Shown here: one piece after another, positions 22,875 through 31,622 of the stretch
Numbering within the stretch: position 1 is the first letter of the stretch
How the letters are laid out: each line of letters begins with the position of its first letter
NCBI RefSeq assembly: GCF_007827045.1
Contig: NZ_RPFW01000010.1
Coordinates: 84,261-148,260, forward strand
Direction of reading: 5' to 3'
Length of the DNA stretch: 64,000 nucleotides
DNA from: Trebonia kvetii
GTDB taxonomy: Bacteria > Actinomycetota > Actinomycetes > Streptosporangiales > Streptosporangiaceae
Position numbers and translations under genes: made by a program
Notes under the pieces: generated by a model
The model's input: the letters and a program-made list of their open reading frames with translations, nothing else
Database searches by the model: none
What the model was told of the DNA's origin: nothing

Positions 22875-24827
22875 CTACTTCGCCACAACGAAGTACTGCC
22901 ATCCGCTCTCGGCGCTGAGGTTGGTGATGTCGCTGCCGTGCAGGTAGTCGCCGCGGATCCGGTAGTGAACGCCGAGGGCGTCATGGCTCAGCGCGACGCT
23001 GACACCAGCCGTGCTCTTCGTGCCGAGCTTCGCGCATCCGGTGACATGGCTGGCGCGCCACTGGCCCTTCGAGAACTCTTGCACCTCGAGCTTGACGCAC
23101 TCGCCTTGCTTGTTCGGCGCCACGGAGACCGCCACATTCACGCGCGCGGTGTGATGGTAGAGGCGGTAGACGACCGACCCGATTCGCTTGCTCGCGTAGT
23201 ACCCGCTGACCTTCTCCGTGACGCGCGCGTTGACCCAGGCCGTAACGGTGACCGTTTTCGCCGGGTACTCCGCGTCGCCGGCGAAGGCGGCGGAGAAAGT
23301 CGTGGTGTGAGCCGCGGGGTAGCTGAGGATCAGGTTTCCCGCGCTGTTCACCGCGCCCCTCGCCACCAGTGTCCGCGCAGCGCCCGAGGGCTTGGCGTAG
23401 ACCGATACGGTCCGGTCGCCGTTCGCGGTGCCGAGGTGAACGGAGATGTGCAGTACCGGCCGATAGGTTGCGGTCTTTGGCGAGACGGACAACGTGAGCA
23501 CCGGCGCCGCCTTCGTCACGGTCACGTCCGCGCCTGCCTGCGCCGTGGTCGCGCTCGAGTTCCCCGCATAGGAGAAGGCATACGAGTAACTGCCCGTGGC
23601 TGGTGGCGTGTCGGTCAGCGTGAACGACCCGTCGCCATTGGTAGCCGCCGTCAGCGTCTTGGTGCCATCAGGCCCGCTTCGCGACACGGAGATCACGGTG
23701 CCCGCGGCGGGGGCGGTATCGCCGAACATCAGGGACCCGCCGAGCTTGACCGGACTGCCGTAGGCCGCGCTCACCGAGGTAGACGTCAGGGTGAGCGCGG
23801 ACCTGGAGACCGCTGGGTTGTCGTAGATGAGCAGTTCGGGGGTGGCGTAGCTGCCGGTCGTGACGGAGAAGAGCTTCGAGCCGCCGGCGGAAAGGGCGAG
23901 GCCGCCGGGCATCCCGTCGTCGCCGAGAAGGTTTACCGCGGTGGCGGTGCCCGGCGTGAAGATGTACGGACCCTGGGGCCTGCCCTCGCCGCCGGCGGCG
24001 ACGAGGCCGGTGCCCGAGGCGATCGCGACGGAATCGGGATACGGGACGGGCCCGTATGTCCCCTGCACGCTCAGGTCGGCCGTGCTGTAGGCCCATTCGG
24101 CGGTCGGTGTCGGCACCGGCGGGGCGGTGTCGCCGCACACCGGGATGAACCGCGCGCCGCCGGGAAGGACGGCGAGATCCTGCACAACGGCGCAGTCGGC
24201 GCCGGCGCCGGTGAGCAGCTTCGCGGTCTTGACCCGGACGGTTGGCGGATCCTGCGATGTGTCGAAGCTCACGACTGAGGTGGGATCGGCGTCATTCGCC
24301 ACGACGACGAGCACGTTGCCGGTGTCCGAAGGGTCCGCGGCGATCAGCGGCGCACCGGTCCAGCTCCCCATCGAAGGCTGGGTCTCGAACGCCGGATCCG
24401 CCGCGGACAGGTCGAAGTCGCCGATCGCCTGGCTGGCCGCATTGCCCTCGTAGCTGACCCAGAGCGTGCCGCTCTGCACCGCGACCGCCTCGGCGGTGGC
24501 GGTCTGCTCAAGCGTCGCCGTGCTGAAGGCGTCCACATCCCAGCCATTCGTGGCGTACAGGGTGGACCCGTCGGGCGACAGCGTCATTCCCCGCCCGTCG
24601 GCGCCGATCACCGTGACCGTCTGGCCGGAGAAGTCGGTCACCAGGATGCCGGCGTTGGTTGCGCTGATGAACACGTGGTCATGCGTGCTGTCCACCACCA
24701 TCTTGTAGTAGTGGCTGATCAGCGGGATAAGGACCGTGGTGTCGGACCGGGCGGCGCTCACCGGCACGACGGCAGAGAGGGCGGCCGCGGCGAGGGCGAA
24801 CGCGGCCAGGATTGCTGTGCGGCGCAT
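22875..24827 (-). CDS. secreted beta-propeller plus Ig-like protein, paralogue of its neighbour
   Basis: 650 residues. Order: signal peptide (1-27), a YncE-like beta-propeller (about 35-340; GADGRGMTLSPDGSTLYATN), an Ig-like domain (about 345-440; VSAAYGSPVKLGGSLMFG), a second Ig-like domain (about 445-535; VLTLSVSPKTATYRP), and a C-terminal two-Cys module ending YRIRGDYLHG, NLSAESGWQYFVVAK as in the next gene. The ATG at 24827 is set by AGGAG 6 nt upstream. The domains suggest adhesion or wall association. No enzymatic motif is visible. Confidence 0.75.
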   Translation of the reverse strand: MRRTAILAAFALAAAALSAVVPVSAARSDTTVLIPLISHYYKMVVDSTHDHVFISATNAGILVTDFSGQTVTVIGADGRGMTLSPDGSTLYATNGWDVDAFSTATLEQTATAEAVAVQSGTLWVSYEGNAASQAIGDFDLSAADPAFETQPSMGSWTGAPLIAADPSDTGNVLVVVANDADPTSVVSFDTSQDPPTVRVKTAKLLTGAGADCAVVQDLAVLPGGARFIPVCGDTAPPVPTPTAEWAYSTADLSVQGTYGPVPYPDSVAIASGTGLVAAGGEGRPQGPYIFTPGTATAVNLLGDDGMPGGLALSAGGSKLFSVTTGSYATPELLIYDNPAVSRSALTLTSTSVSAAYGSPVKLGGSLMFGDTAPAAGTVISVSRSGPDGTKTLTAATNGDGSFTLTDTPPATGSYSYAFSYAGNSSATTAQAGADVTVTKAAPVLTLSVSPKTATYRPVLHISVHLGTANGDRTVSVYAKPSGAARTLVARGAVNSAGNLILSYPAAHTTTFSAAFAGDAEYPAKTVTVTAWVNARVTEKVSGYYASKRIGSVVYRLYHHTARVNVAVSVAPNKQGECVKLEVQEFSKGQWRASHVTGCAKLGTKSTAGVSVALSHDALGVHYRIRGDYLHGSDITNLSAESGWQYFVVAK

Positions 24828-24900
24828 GGTTCTCCTGTGGCAGTGCGGGACCATGGAGAACTATGGCATATCGGTTGACATTAAAGTCGACAGAAAACCA

Positions 24901-24927
24901 CTGAATCCAAAAATTTACCGGATTCAG
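24901..24927. repeat. 8-bp inverted repeat in an AT-rich spacer
   Basis: CTGAATCC (24901-24908) and GGATTCAG (24920-24927) around AAAAATTTACC. It lies upstream of the minus-strand secreted-protein gene and downstream of the maleylacetate reductase gene, so it may act as terminator or operator. Confidence 0.35.
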
Positions 24928-25028
24928 GAGCTACTGATACCGCCGGCCCGCCGGGCTACCGGAGTAATGGTGCGGAACGGAGTCGGCCGAACCCGTTCGG
25001 GATCATTCCTGTTTTGATCGTGGTGGCT

Positions 25029-26105
25029 TTACTTGAACGCGGTGCGCGGGTCGGTGCCTGCCTGGGCGGCGCGGAGCAGCCTCTCCAGGTCGGCGGCCGT
25101 GACAGGGCGCGGGTTGGAGGCGGGGACGGACGGGAGGATCGCCGCGGCGGCCTCGGCGATCGAGTCCTCGGTGAAGCCGTAATCGGCAAGCGCGTGCGGG
25201 GCGTTCAGCTCTTGCTTCAGCTCCACCAGGCCGTCGATGGCGCTGGCCGAGCCGAACGCGGCGGCGATCCTGCGCTCGGCGTCGGGGGCGGCGGGGGCGT
25301 TGAATGCCAGCACGTAGGGCAGCACGGTGGCGTGCGTCTGCGCGTGCGGCAGATTGTACTTGCCGCCGAGTACGTGGCAGATCTTGTGGTGCAGGCCGGA
25401 GCCCGCCGAGGCGAAGGCGGCCGCCGACAGGTACGCGGCGTAAAGCGCGTGCTCGCGGCCGCCGAGGTCCATCGGGTCGGCGACCACCCGGGGCAGGCCC
25501 TCGCTCAGCGAGCGGATGCCCTCGGCGGCGAACGCGGCGTTGATGGGGTCGGCGTTCGGTCCCCACAGCGAGTCGACGCAGTGCGCGAGCGCGTTCAGGC
25601 CGGACGCGACTGACATGTCGACGGGGAGCGACATGGTCAGCGTGGCGTCGTAGACGATGACCCTGGGCAGCACCATCACGTCGACGCCGGTCGTCTTCTT
25701 CGCGCCCTCGGTCAGGCCCCAGACAGGTGTCGCCTCGGAGCCCGCGTACGTGGTGGGCACGGCGATGATCGGCAGGCCCGTGGTCATCGCGACCGCCTTG
25801 GCCAGGCCGGTGGTCGAGCCGCCGCCGACGCTCACCAGGGCGTCGATGCGGTTGGCCACCGCCGCCTCGCGGGCGCGCTCGGCCACCTCGACGGGGACGT
25901 GCATCACCACGTCGTCGTGGCGCAGCGCCACCGGCAGGACCCCGGCGATCGTGTCGGCGAGCTGCGTCTCGGGCTTGGCCGCGATCAGCATGATCCGGGT
26001 GGCGCCGAGTTCGGCGGCCTGGGCGGCCAGGTGCACTGCCGCCTCGCCTGAGCCGAAGCAGACGCGCTGTGGGAGGGTGTCGTGGACGAAGCGCATGCCT
26101 ACCAT
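25029..26105 (-). CDS. maleylacetate reductase (iron-containing ADH family)
   Basis: 358 residues of the Fe-ADH/dehydroquinate-synthase-like fold: NAD(P)-binding SVGGGSTTGLAKA, VPTTYAGSEATPVWGLTEGAKK, and metal-site His residues in LAHCVDSLWGP, LHHKICHVLGG and LPHAQTHATVLP. It resembles maleylacetate reductases that reduce maleylacetate to 3-oxoadipate in chlorocatechol, resorcinol and hydroxyquinol pathways. GAGGG precedes the ATG at 26105 by 7 nt; an ATG 9 nt further in is also possible. It follows the flavin monooxygenase gene by 16 bp, in one operon. Confidence 0.85.
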   Translation of the reverse strand: MVGMRFVHDTLPQRVCFGSGEAAVHLAAQAAELGATRIMLIAAKPETQLADTIAGVLPVALRHDDVVMHVPVEVAERAREAAVANRIDALVSVGGGSTTGLAKAVAMTTGLPIIAVPTTYAGSEATPVWGLTEGAKKTTGVDVMVLPRVIVYDATLTMSLPVDMSVASGLNALAHCVDSLWGPNADPINAAFAAEGIRSLSEGLPRVVADPMDLGGREHALYAAYLSAAAFASAGSGLHHKICHVLGGKYNLPHAQTHATVLPYVLAFNAPAAPDAERRIAAAFGSASAIDGLVELKQELNAPHALADYGFTEDSIAEAAAAILPSVPASNPRPVTAADLERLLRAAQAGTDPRTAFK

Positions 26106-26121
26106 CTTGCGCCCTCTTGAA

Positions 26122-27930
26122 CTAGCTGCCGGCCTGCGGCCGGCTGAGCAGGTTCTCTAGGGCGGAGCGCAGCGCCGCCTCCGGGTCCGCGGGCAGCGTC
26201 ATGGCGCGCCAGCCGATGAACTTGTCCGGGCGGACGAGCAGCACGCCGTCCTCGTCGACCTCGCGCAGCCGCGCCCAGTCGTAGTAGATGTCGGTGACCT
26301 CGCGGCCGGGACCGATGATGACTGTCTTGAGCGGGACACCGAGATCGGCGCCGACCTTCGCCGCCGCCGCCTGCCACGCCTCGCCCGCGATGCCGGTGAT
26401 CAGCGTGAACGTGTCATAGGGCGCGAGATCGAGCGTGGATACCTTGTGGATGGCGTCACCGACCCAGGCGTGCGGCAGGTGCGAGCCGGGGACGGTGGAG
26501 GCCTGGTAGTACAGCTCGGGGTCCCTGGCCGGCGCGGGCCGCGTGGCGCCGTCGGAGTTCTGGATCGCGGTGGACTCGTAGAACTGGCCGAGGTCGACGC
26601 CGTGCGCGTTGAACTCGTAGTCCTTCAGCTCCATCGCCTCGACCAGGGCGTGGCGCTTTTCTTTGCCGCGCGGGGTGTTGGCCTTGCGCTCCTCGATCTG
26701 GGCCCGCATCTCCTCTTCCGTCTCGGCGTCCATGAGGCCGAGCACCTCGAAGAACTGGACGAACTCGCGGCTGGACTTGTTGGCCCTGGTGACGATCTGC
26801 TTCGCGACCGGTGCGCGTTCCCGCGAGTAGGTCTCGAGCAGTTCCTGGCCCGCCTGGCCTTTCAGTACTGCCGCGAGCTTCCATCCGAGGTTGTATGAGT
26901 CCTGGATGCTCGTGTTGGAGCCGAGGCCGTTCGACGGCGGGTGCCTGTGTACCGCGTCGCCCGCCGCGAACACCCGCTGCTTCTGCAGGTGCGTGGCGTA
27001 CATCTCGTTGTTGCCCCACAGGCTGGTGCCGGTGATCTCCACCTCGAGGTCCGGCATGCCGAGCAGGTTCCTGACGATCTGCGTGGCCTTTTCCTCGTCG
27101 ACGACCGGTGCGGGCTGGCTGATGTCGTAGCCCCAGACGATCAGCCACTCGTTCCACGGCCGGACCATCCGCACCAGGCCGGCGCCGATGCCGCCGACGT
27201 TGGACCCGGGCTGGATGACCCAGTACAGCACGCTCGGCCTAGGCGCGACGTGCGCGGAGATGTCGGCCTTGAAGGTGATGTTCATCGAGCCTGCGATGTC
27301 CATCTGTCCCTCGTAGGGCAGGCCGATGTCCTCGGCTACCTGCGATCGCGCGCCGTCCGCGCCGATGAGGTACTTCGACCGGATCTGGTAGCTGGTGCCG
27401 GTGAGCCGGTCCAGGACGGTCGTGGTGACGCCGCCCTCGTCCTGGGTGTGGCTGACGTACTCGGTGGAGAACCGCGACTGCGTGCCACGGGCCGTGGCGT
27501 TCTTCACCAGGATCGGCTCCAGGTAGGTCTGCGGTATGTCGCAGATTAGGCACGGCGACGCGAGCTGGTAGTCGGCCTCGCGTGCCGGGTGCGTGCCCCA
27601 GGTGCGGATGCGGCCAATCTCCTCGCCCGCGATGCTGGTGCAGAAGACCGTGTCGCCGACCAGCGGATGCGGGGTGGCGTCGGCGAGGACCTGGTCCTCG
27701 ATGCCGAGGTCGCGGAAGATCTCCATCGCGCGCTGGTTGGTGATGTGCGCCCGGGGCGTGTTGGCCGTCCACCGGTACTTGGTGATCATGATGTTGCGGA
27801 CACCGAGCGTGGACAGGGACAGCGCGGCGGCGCCGCCGGCGGGACCGGAGCCGACGATGAGCACGTCGGTCTCCGCGGTCGCCGACGTCGGCAGCTCGGT
27901 CTCGGCGAGTCCGTCATCGAAGGCAGGCAT
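26122..27930 (-). CDS. FAD-dependent aromatic monooxygenase (TfdB-like)
   Basis: 602 residues of the single-component phenol hydroxylase/PheA family: FAD-binding VLIVGSGPAGGAAAL near the N-terminus, DG motif YLIGADGARSQVAED, and GD motif FAAGDAVHRHPPSNGLGSNTSIQD. A C-terminal thioredoxin-like domain lies from about 470 on. Closest known types are 2,4-dichlorophenol 6-monooxygenase and related phenol hydroxylases. It would ortho-hydroxylate a phenol using NAD(P)H and O2. The ATG at 27930 is the first Met before the conserved region; no strong ribosome site is seen. Between an AraC regulator and maleylacetate reductase on the same strand. Confidence 0.87.
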   Translation of the reverse strand: MPAFDDGLAETELPTSATAETDVLIVGSGPAGGAAALSLSTLGVRNIMITKYRWTANTPRAHITNQRAMEIFRDLGIEDQVLADATPHPLVGDTVFCTSIAGEEIGRIRTWGTHPAREADYQLASPCLICDIPQTYLEPILVKNATARGTQSRFSTEYVSHTQDEGGVTTTVLDRLTGTSYQIRSKYLIGADGARSQVAEDIGLPYEGQMDIAGSMNITFKADISAHVAPRPSVLYWVIQPGSNVGGIGAGLVRMVRPWNEWLIVWGYDISQPAPVVDEEKATQIVRNLLGMPDLEVEITGTSLWGNNEMYATHLQKQRVFAAGDAVHRHPPSNGLGSNTSIQDSYNLGWKLAAVLKGQAGQELLETYSRERAPVAKQIVTRANKSSREFVQFFEVLGLMDAETEEEMRAQIEERKANTPRGKEKRHALVEAMELKDYEFNAHGVDLGQFYESTAIQNSDGATRPAPARDPELYYQASTVPGSHLPHAWVGDAIHKVSTLDLAPYDTFTLITGIAGEAWQAAAAKVGADLGVPLKTVIIGPGREVTDIYYDWARLREVDEDGVLLVRPDKFIGWRAMTLPADPEAALRSALENLLSRPQAGS

Positions 27931-27991
27931 GTGCGCGATTGTTGCTGCCGGTGCTTCCTCTGCCAAGGCCGGCGGACCGGAATGGCGGAAA

Positions 27992-29005
27992 TCAGAAGCT
28001 GCCGCCCGCCGCGGACCGGCGGACGTCGCTCGCACTGAGGCCGAAGTGCTGGCGGAACGCGTGCGAGAAGTAGGCGGCCGAGGTGAAGCCGCACCTGGCG
28101 GCGGCCTCGGCCACGGTCATGGGTTGCCCGGCTGCGGCCCCGGTCGCGCCGGTGGCGGCCCTGGCGGCGGCCCCGGTCGCGGACAGGACCGAGCGGGCAA
28201 GCAGCAGGCGGCGCTCCAGGATGTGCCGGGGGACGGATGTGCAGTCGGCGGCGAACACACGCGACAGCTGGCGCTCGCTGATCCCGATCGCGGCTGCGAT
28301 CCGGTCCGCGCCGAGGCCGGGGTCCGTCAGGTGCTCCTCTATATAGAGGTGCGCGGCGGCGCGGTGGGCGGTCGCGCGCGCCGCGTCCCGGCCCGCCGCC
28401 AGGACGGCCACCAGGTCGAGCACCGTCCGGTCGTCGGGCGGCACCGGCTGGTCCGCGCGCGTCGCGCGGCCGGTCAGCCGCGCCAGTGCGCGCGCGTGCT
28501 GGTCGGCTTCCGTCGCGAAGGAGGTGACGACCTGGCCCTCGGGAAGCGACACGTCCGCGCGGGTGCTTACGGCGTCCCATGGCACCGTCACGACCAGCTC
28601 GTCGAGCCCGTGGGCGAACCCGCGGGCGAATGGCCGGTCGGTGGCGCAGACGAGGGCGTCGCCCGGGCGCAACTGGCGTGTCCCATCCGCGCTGGTGAAC
28701 CAGGCCTCGCCGCGCAGGGTCAGGTACACCGCGACGGAGCCGGCCGGGGAGCGGCTGATCACCGCGTGGGTCCGCGCCACTTCATGGGCGGAGCCGCGCA
28801 CCCGTGCCAGCCTGGCGTGCGGAAGCTGCACGTTGACCTCGACCGCCTCGAGCGGGCTCGCCGCGCGTACGTCAAGGCCGATCAGGGCGCTCGCGTTGTG
28901 CGTTTCCCACAGCTCGACCCGGCGCGCGGCGGGAAGGCCCGCGGTCGAGAAGACCCGGGGCACCAGATCGGCTTGTGCCGTCGCCCCGGCGGCGGTAACC
29001 GGCAT
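27992..29005 (-). CDS. AraC-family activator of the aromatic operon
   Basis: 337 residues with an N-terminal cupin-like AraC-binding domain (about 15-200) and a C-terminal double helix-turn-helix (about 225-335; YIEEHLTDPGLGADRIAAA and CGFTSAAYFSHAFRQHFG). It resembles NphR-type regulators that switch on phenol monooxygenases. A low-complexity Ala/Gly/Thr insertion (about 287-303) between the two helix-turn-helix halves is unusual. It lies 61 bp upstream of the monooxygenase gene on the same strand, so it probably responds to the operon's substrate. Confidence 0.85.
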   Translation of the reverse strand: MPVTAAGATAQADLVPRVFSTAGLPAARRVELWETHNASALIGLDVRAASPLEAVEVNVQLPHARLARVRGSAHEVARTHAVISRSPAGSVAVYLTLRGEAWFTSADGTRQLRPGDALVCATDRPFARGFAHGLDELVVTVPWDAVSTRADVSLPEGQVVTSFATEADQHARALARLTGRATRADQPVPPDDRTVLDLVAVLAAGRDAARATAHRAAAHLYIEEHLTDPGLGADRIAAAIGISERQLSRVFAADCTSVPRHILERRLLLARSVLSATGAAARAATGATGAAAGQPMTVAEAAARCGFTSAAYFSHAFRQHFGLSASDVRRSAAGGSF

Positions 29006-29132
29006 GTGTCCGATACTGTGGCCGGCCCGCGTGGCACGTCAACGGCTCGCCGCTAAAGCGGGATTAATGACGGTTCATCGCCTGGCGGTAAATAATGGCG
29101 CCTGGTACCGCCGCCGTTCGCGAGGAGACAGC

Positions 29133-30059
29133 ATGGCCGCCGCGTCCGTAACACCCCCGGACGGGTCTGGTGCGCAGGTCGGCCGGTCCGGTGGCGATTT
29201 CAGCAGGGGCGAGTTGAACGCCTGGCTGTACGAGGTCATGCCGGACGGGACCAGCCAACCGCTGTGGCCGACCTCCGGGCGGCCGATGGCGACCGTGGAT
29301 GCGGCTGGAGCCGTCTACGTCTCGGTCGAGGGCGGGCAGAGCACCACGACGAGGAAGTATCTCCGGGTACCGCGCGCCGAAGGGATGTCCGCCGACCCGG
29401 TGACGGTCTACATGGACAAGGGCACCGGCTTCTGGATGATCCAGAACAGCGGCCGCACGAACACGCTGCGGGTTCAGCAGTACGGCCTGTCCGCCGTGCC
29501 GCTCCGTCCGCAGGCCGTGATGCCCATGGCGGGCCGGGACGTGGCCGTCTGGATTCCCGTGGTGCCGCATGCGGCCAGGCAGGCCAACAGCGAGAGCTTC
29601 CGGCTGCTCATACTCTCCGGGACGGAGCGGCCGGAAGCCCCCGGGCAGACCAGGCTGATCACCGCGCCGCGCCGGTACCTGTCGGACGCCAAGCAGGAGG
29701 CGCTAATCGCGTACTTCGGCGATCACCTCTCCTGGCCGCCGCTGCCCGCACCGCACGTCCGCCAGCAGGCGGAGGTTGAGCAGATCGCCTACCAGGCGCG
29801 GCTGCCGAAGGAGCCCACACCGGAGCGCTGGGCGCGGAACCGGTTCGACGTGCTGGCGGGGAGGGATGGCCTGTTCACGGACGCGGACTGGTACCCGAGA
29901 CTCGGCGGTCCGGGCCGGACCCTGGCCAACCACCTGGCCGCCTTTCACCGGCTGGTGGAGCTCCGCACGATCACGCTGCGGCGGGTCTGCGAATGGGCAT
30001 TGAGGCACAACGTGGGACCGTACGTCATTATTGACAGGCAACTGGTTCCGCCGGCCTGA
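29133..30059 (+). CDS. protein with FHA-like domain, function unknown
   Basis: 308 residues without signal or membrane segments. Residues about 60-160 (MDKGTGFWMIQNSGRTNTLRV and AGRDVAVWIPVV) look like a forkhead-associated fold, which binds phosphothreonine, although the usual GR..SH core is not clearly present. The C-terminal part (about 190-305) is helical and ends RRVCEWALRHNVGPYVIID. GAGGAG lies 7 nt before the ATG. It stands alone, divergent from the aromatic operon's regulator. A signalling adaptor role is only a guess. Confidence 0.55.
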   Translation: MAAASVTPPDGSGAQVGRSGGDFSRGELNAWLYEVMPDGTSQPLWPTSGRPMATVDAAGAVYVSVEGGQSTTTRKYLRVPRAEGMSADPVTVYMDKGTGFWMIQNSGRTNTLRVQQYGLSAVPLRPQAVMPMAGRDVAVWIPVVPHAARQANSESFRLLILSGTERPEAPGQTRLITAPRRYLSDAKQEALIAYFGDHLSWPPLPAPHVRQQAEVEQIAYQARLPKEPTPERWARNRFDVLAGRDGLFTDADWYPRLGGPGRTLANHLAAFHRLVELRTITLRRVCEWALRHNVGPYVIIDRQLVPPA

Positions 30060-30688
30060 ATCGCCGGTCGCGTTGCTGCGCCTTTTCATGTCAGGAGGAC
30101 CTGGAAGGCGATGTTTCTTGGGTCGGCATATTCTTGTCGGGTATGTTGGTAACCCCTATCTCCTGGCGCTTCTTTCCTCTTAGGAACCATACCGATATTG
30201 CGCGGAATACCAATGGAGCTCCGGCCTCCCGGAGCTAGGCCGCTGCCGGGGTGCAGGGCGGCCGGGGGCGCCGGTGTCGACTGCGGCGGCGTGATCGGCT
30301 GCTGGCCACCGCTAGGTGGCGATGCCGGGTGTAGGTGTGATGGCGTCAGCAATGGGCTTGTAATGCGGAGATCCCTCGGGTGAGGGAAGTTATTGCCCAC
30401 TCTCACTCTCCGTGTGCAAGAGAATACAATATGTCACCCATATCTATGGTTGAGAAGCCTACGAAGGATGATGGTGACTGCTACACTCACGCTTGGGTTG
30501 TCCGTTCGATGGTGAGGACAACGGGGCATCTGGTAACTACTGGGGGCATTGACTTGTAACGCGTTGTCGATGGTAACGATGCGCTGTGTTGCCGTTTCCC
30601 GGGACGGCCGACTGGGGACCGTCGAAACAGTCACGGGCCTGTTATGAGTTTGTTTGTAACGTGACTGATCGGACATTGGGGAGGTTGA
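30060..30688. other. 629-bp gene-free region upstream of glycan locus
   Basis: No credible gene. G+C is visibly lower than in the surroundings. It contains repeated GTAAC words (30149-30153, 30533-30537, 30556-30560, 30573-30577, 30656-30660) and a possible promoter (TTGACT at 30549, TAACGAT at 30574). That would leave a leader of roughly 100 nt before the GT2 gene. This looks like a regulatory region. Confidence 0.45.
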
Positions 30689-31543
30689 ATGGGTGAAGTT
30701 TCCGGGCAGAACGCGCTCGCTGCATATCGTGCTATAGGCGGTGGCGTCGCAATCGTGCCAAGTGTAAGTGTCGTCGTGCCTGCTAAGAATGAATCCCGTA
30801 ATCTTGCGCACGTTTTCAGCACTATTCCGGAATGGGTTGACGAGGTCGTACTCGTTGACGGGCATTCGACCGATGACACGGTTGCGGAGGCCCAGCGACT
30901 GCTCCCCTCAGTAAAGATCGTCCACCAGCAGGGCAAGGGCAAGGGTGACGCCCTCATTGCCGGGTTCGAGGCGGCCAAGGGCGACATCATCGTGATGATG
31001 GACGCCGACGGATCGACCGATGGCGCCGAGATCCCGCGCTTCGTCGCCGCCCTTACCACAGGGGCTGACTTCGCCAAGGGTTCACGGTTCGCAAGCGGCG
31101 GCGGCAGTGACGACATCACCTTTAACCGTCATCTGGGCAACCGCATTCTCAGCACCATGGTGAACATCCTGTTCGGGACCCGCTACACCGACCTTTGCTA
31201 CGGCTACAACGCGTTCTGGGCGAAGCACCTGGCCAAGATGGACCTCGCGGAGTTTACCGGGTTCGAGATCGAGACCGTGATGAATGTCCGGGCCGCGAAG
31301 GTGGGCCTGTCGATCCAGGAGATCCCCAGCCACGAGTACAACCGCCTGCACGGAATGAGTAACCTCAACGTCCTGCGGGACGGCATTCGCATCGGCAAGT
31401 TCATCGTCCACGAGTGGCTTTCCGGCAGCGGGCAAGCCCACTGGAACTCGGGAAGCAGCGCGACGGCGCGGCGCCAGGAACACCAGGCCCGGCTGGAGGC
31501 ATCTTTGGTCGCTGCCAAGACTGCCGATGTGGAAGTCCCCTGA
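30689..31543 (+). CDS. family 2 glycosyltransferase
   Basis: A 284-residue GT-A enzyme with SVSVVVPAKNESRNLAHVF, DEVVLVDGHSTDDTV, HQQGKGKGDALIAGF and the metal-binding DxD in MMDADGS. It resembles dolichyl/polyprenyl-phosphate sugar synthases but lacks the C-terminal membrane helices of some of them. It would transfer a sugar from a nucleotide donor, perhaps to a lipid carrier or growing glycan. GGGGAGG precedes the ATG. First gene of the cell-surface glycan locus, convergent with two GT4 genes and separated from them by a strong bidirectional terminator. Confidence 0.85.
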   Translation: MGEVSGQNALAAYRAIGGGVAIVPSVSVVVPAKNESRNLAHVFSTIPEWVDEVVLVDGHSTDDTVAEAQRLLPSVKIVHQQGKGKGDALIAGFEAAKGDIIVMMDADGSTDGAEIPRFVAALTTGADFAKGSRFASGGGSDDITFNRHLGNRILSTMVNILFGTRYTDLCYGYNAFWAKHLAKMDLAEFTGFEIETVMNVRAAKVGLSIQEIPSHEYNRLHGMSNLNVLRDGIRIGKFIVHEWLSGSGQAHWNSGSSATARRQEHQARLEASLVAAKTADVEVP

Positions 31544-31561
31544 GTTCACACTTTAACGTGA

Positions 31562-31603
31562 AAGCCTGAGGGCCGCAGACTTACGTCTGCGGCCCTCAGG
31601 CTT
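31562..31603. terminator. bidirectional terminator, 19-bp perfect stem
   Basis: AAGCCTGAGGGCCGCAGAC and its exact complement around the tetraloop TTAC, between the convergent GT2 and GT4 genes. Confidence 0.9.
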
Positions 31604-31622
31604 CTCTGCTTCGCCGGTTGCT

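Noticed and set aside
22845-24278. 477-codon plus-strand open frame
   Set aside because: Antisense to the secreted propeller/Ig-like gene, whose motifs are unmistakable.
27593-29056. 487-codon plus-strand open frame
   Set aside because: Antisense to the AraC and monooxygenase genes; no domain resemblance.
30434-30865. 143-codon minus-strand open frame overlapping the GT2 start
   Set aside because: No family resemblance or ribosome site, and it conflicts with a clear glycosyltransferase start.
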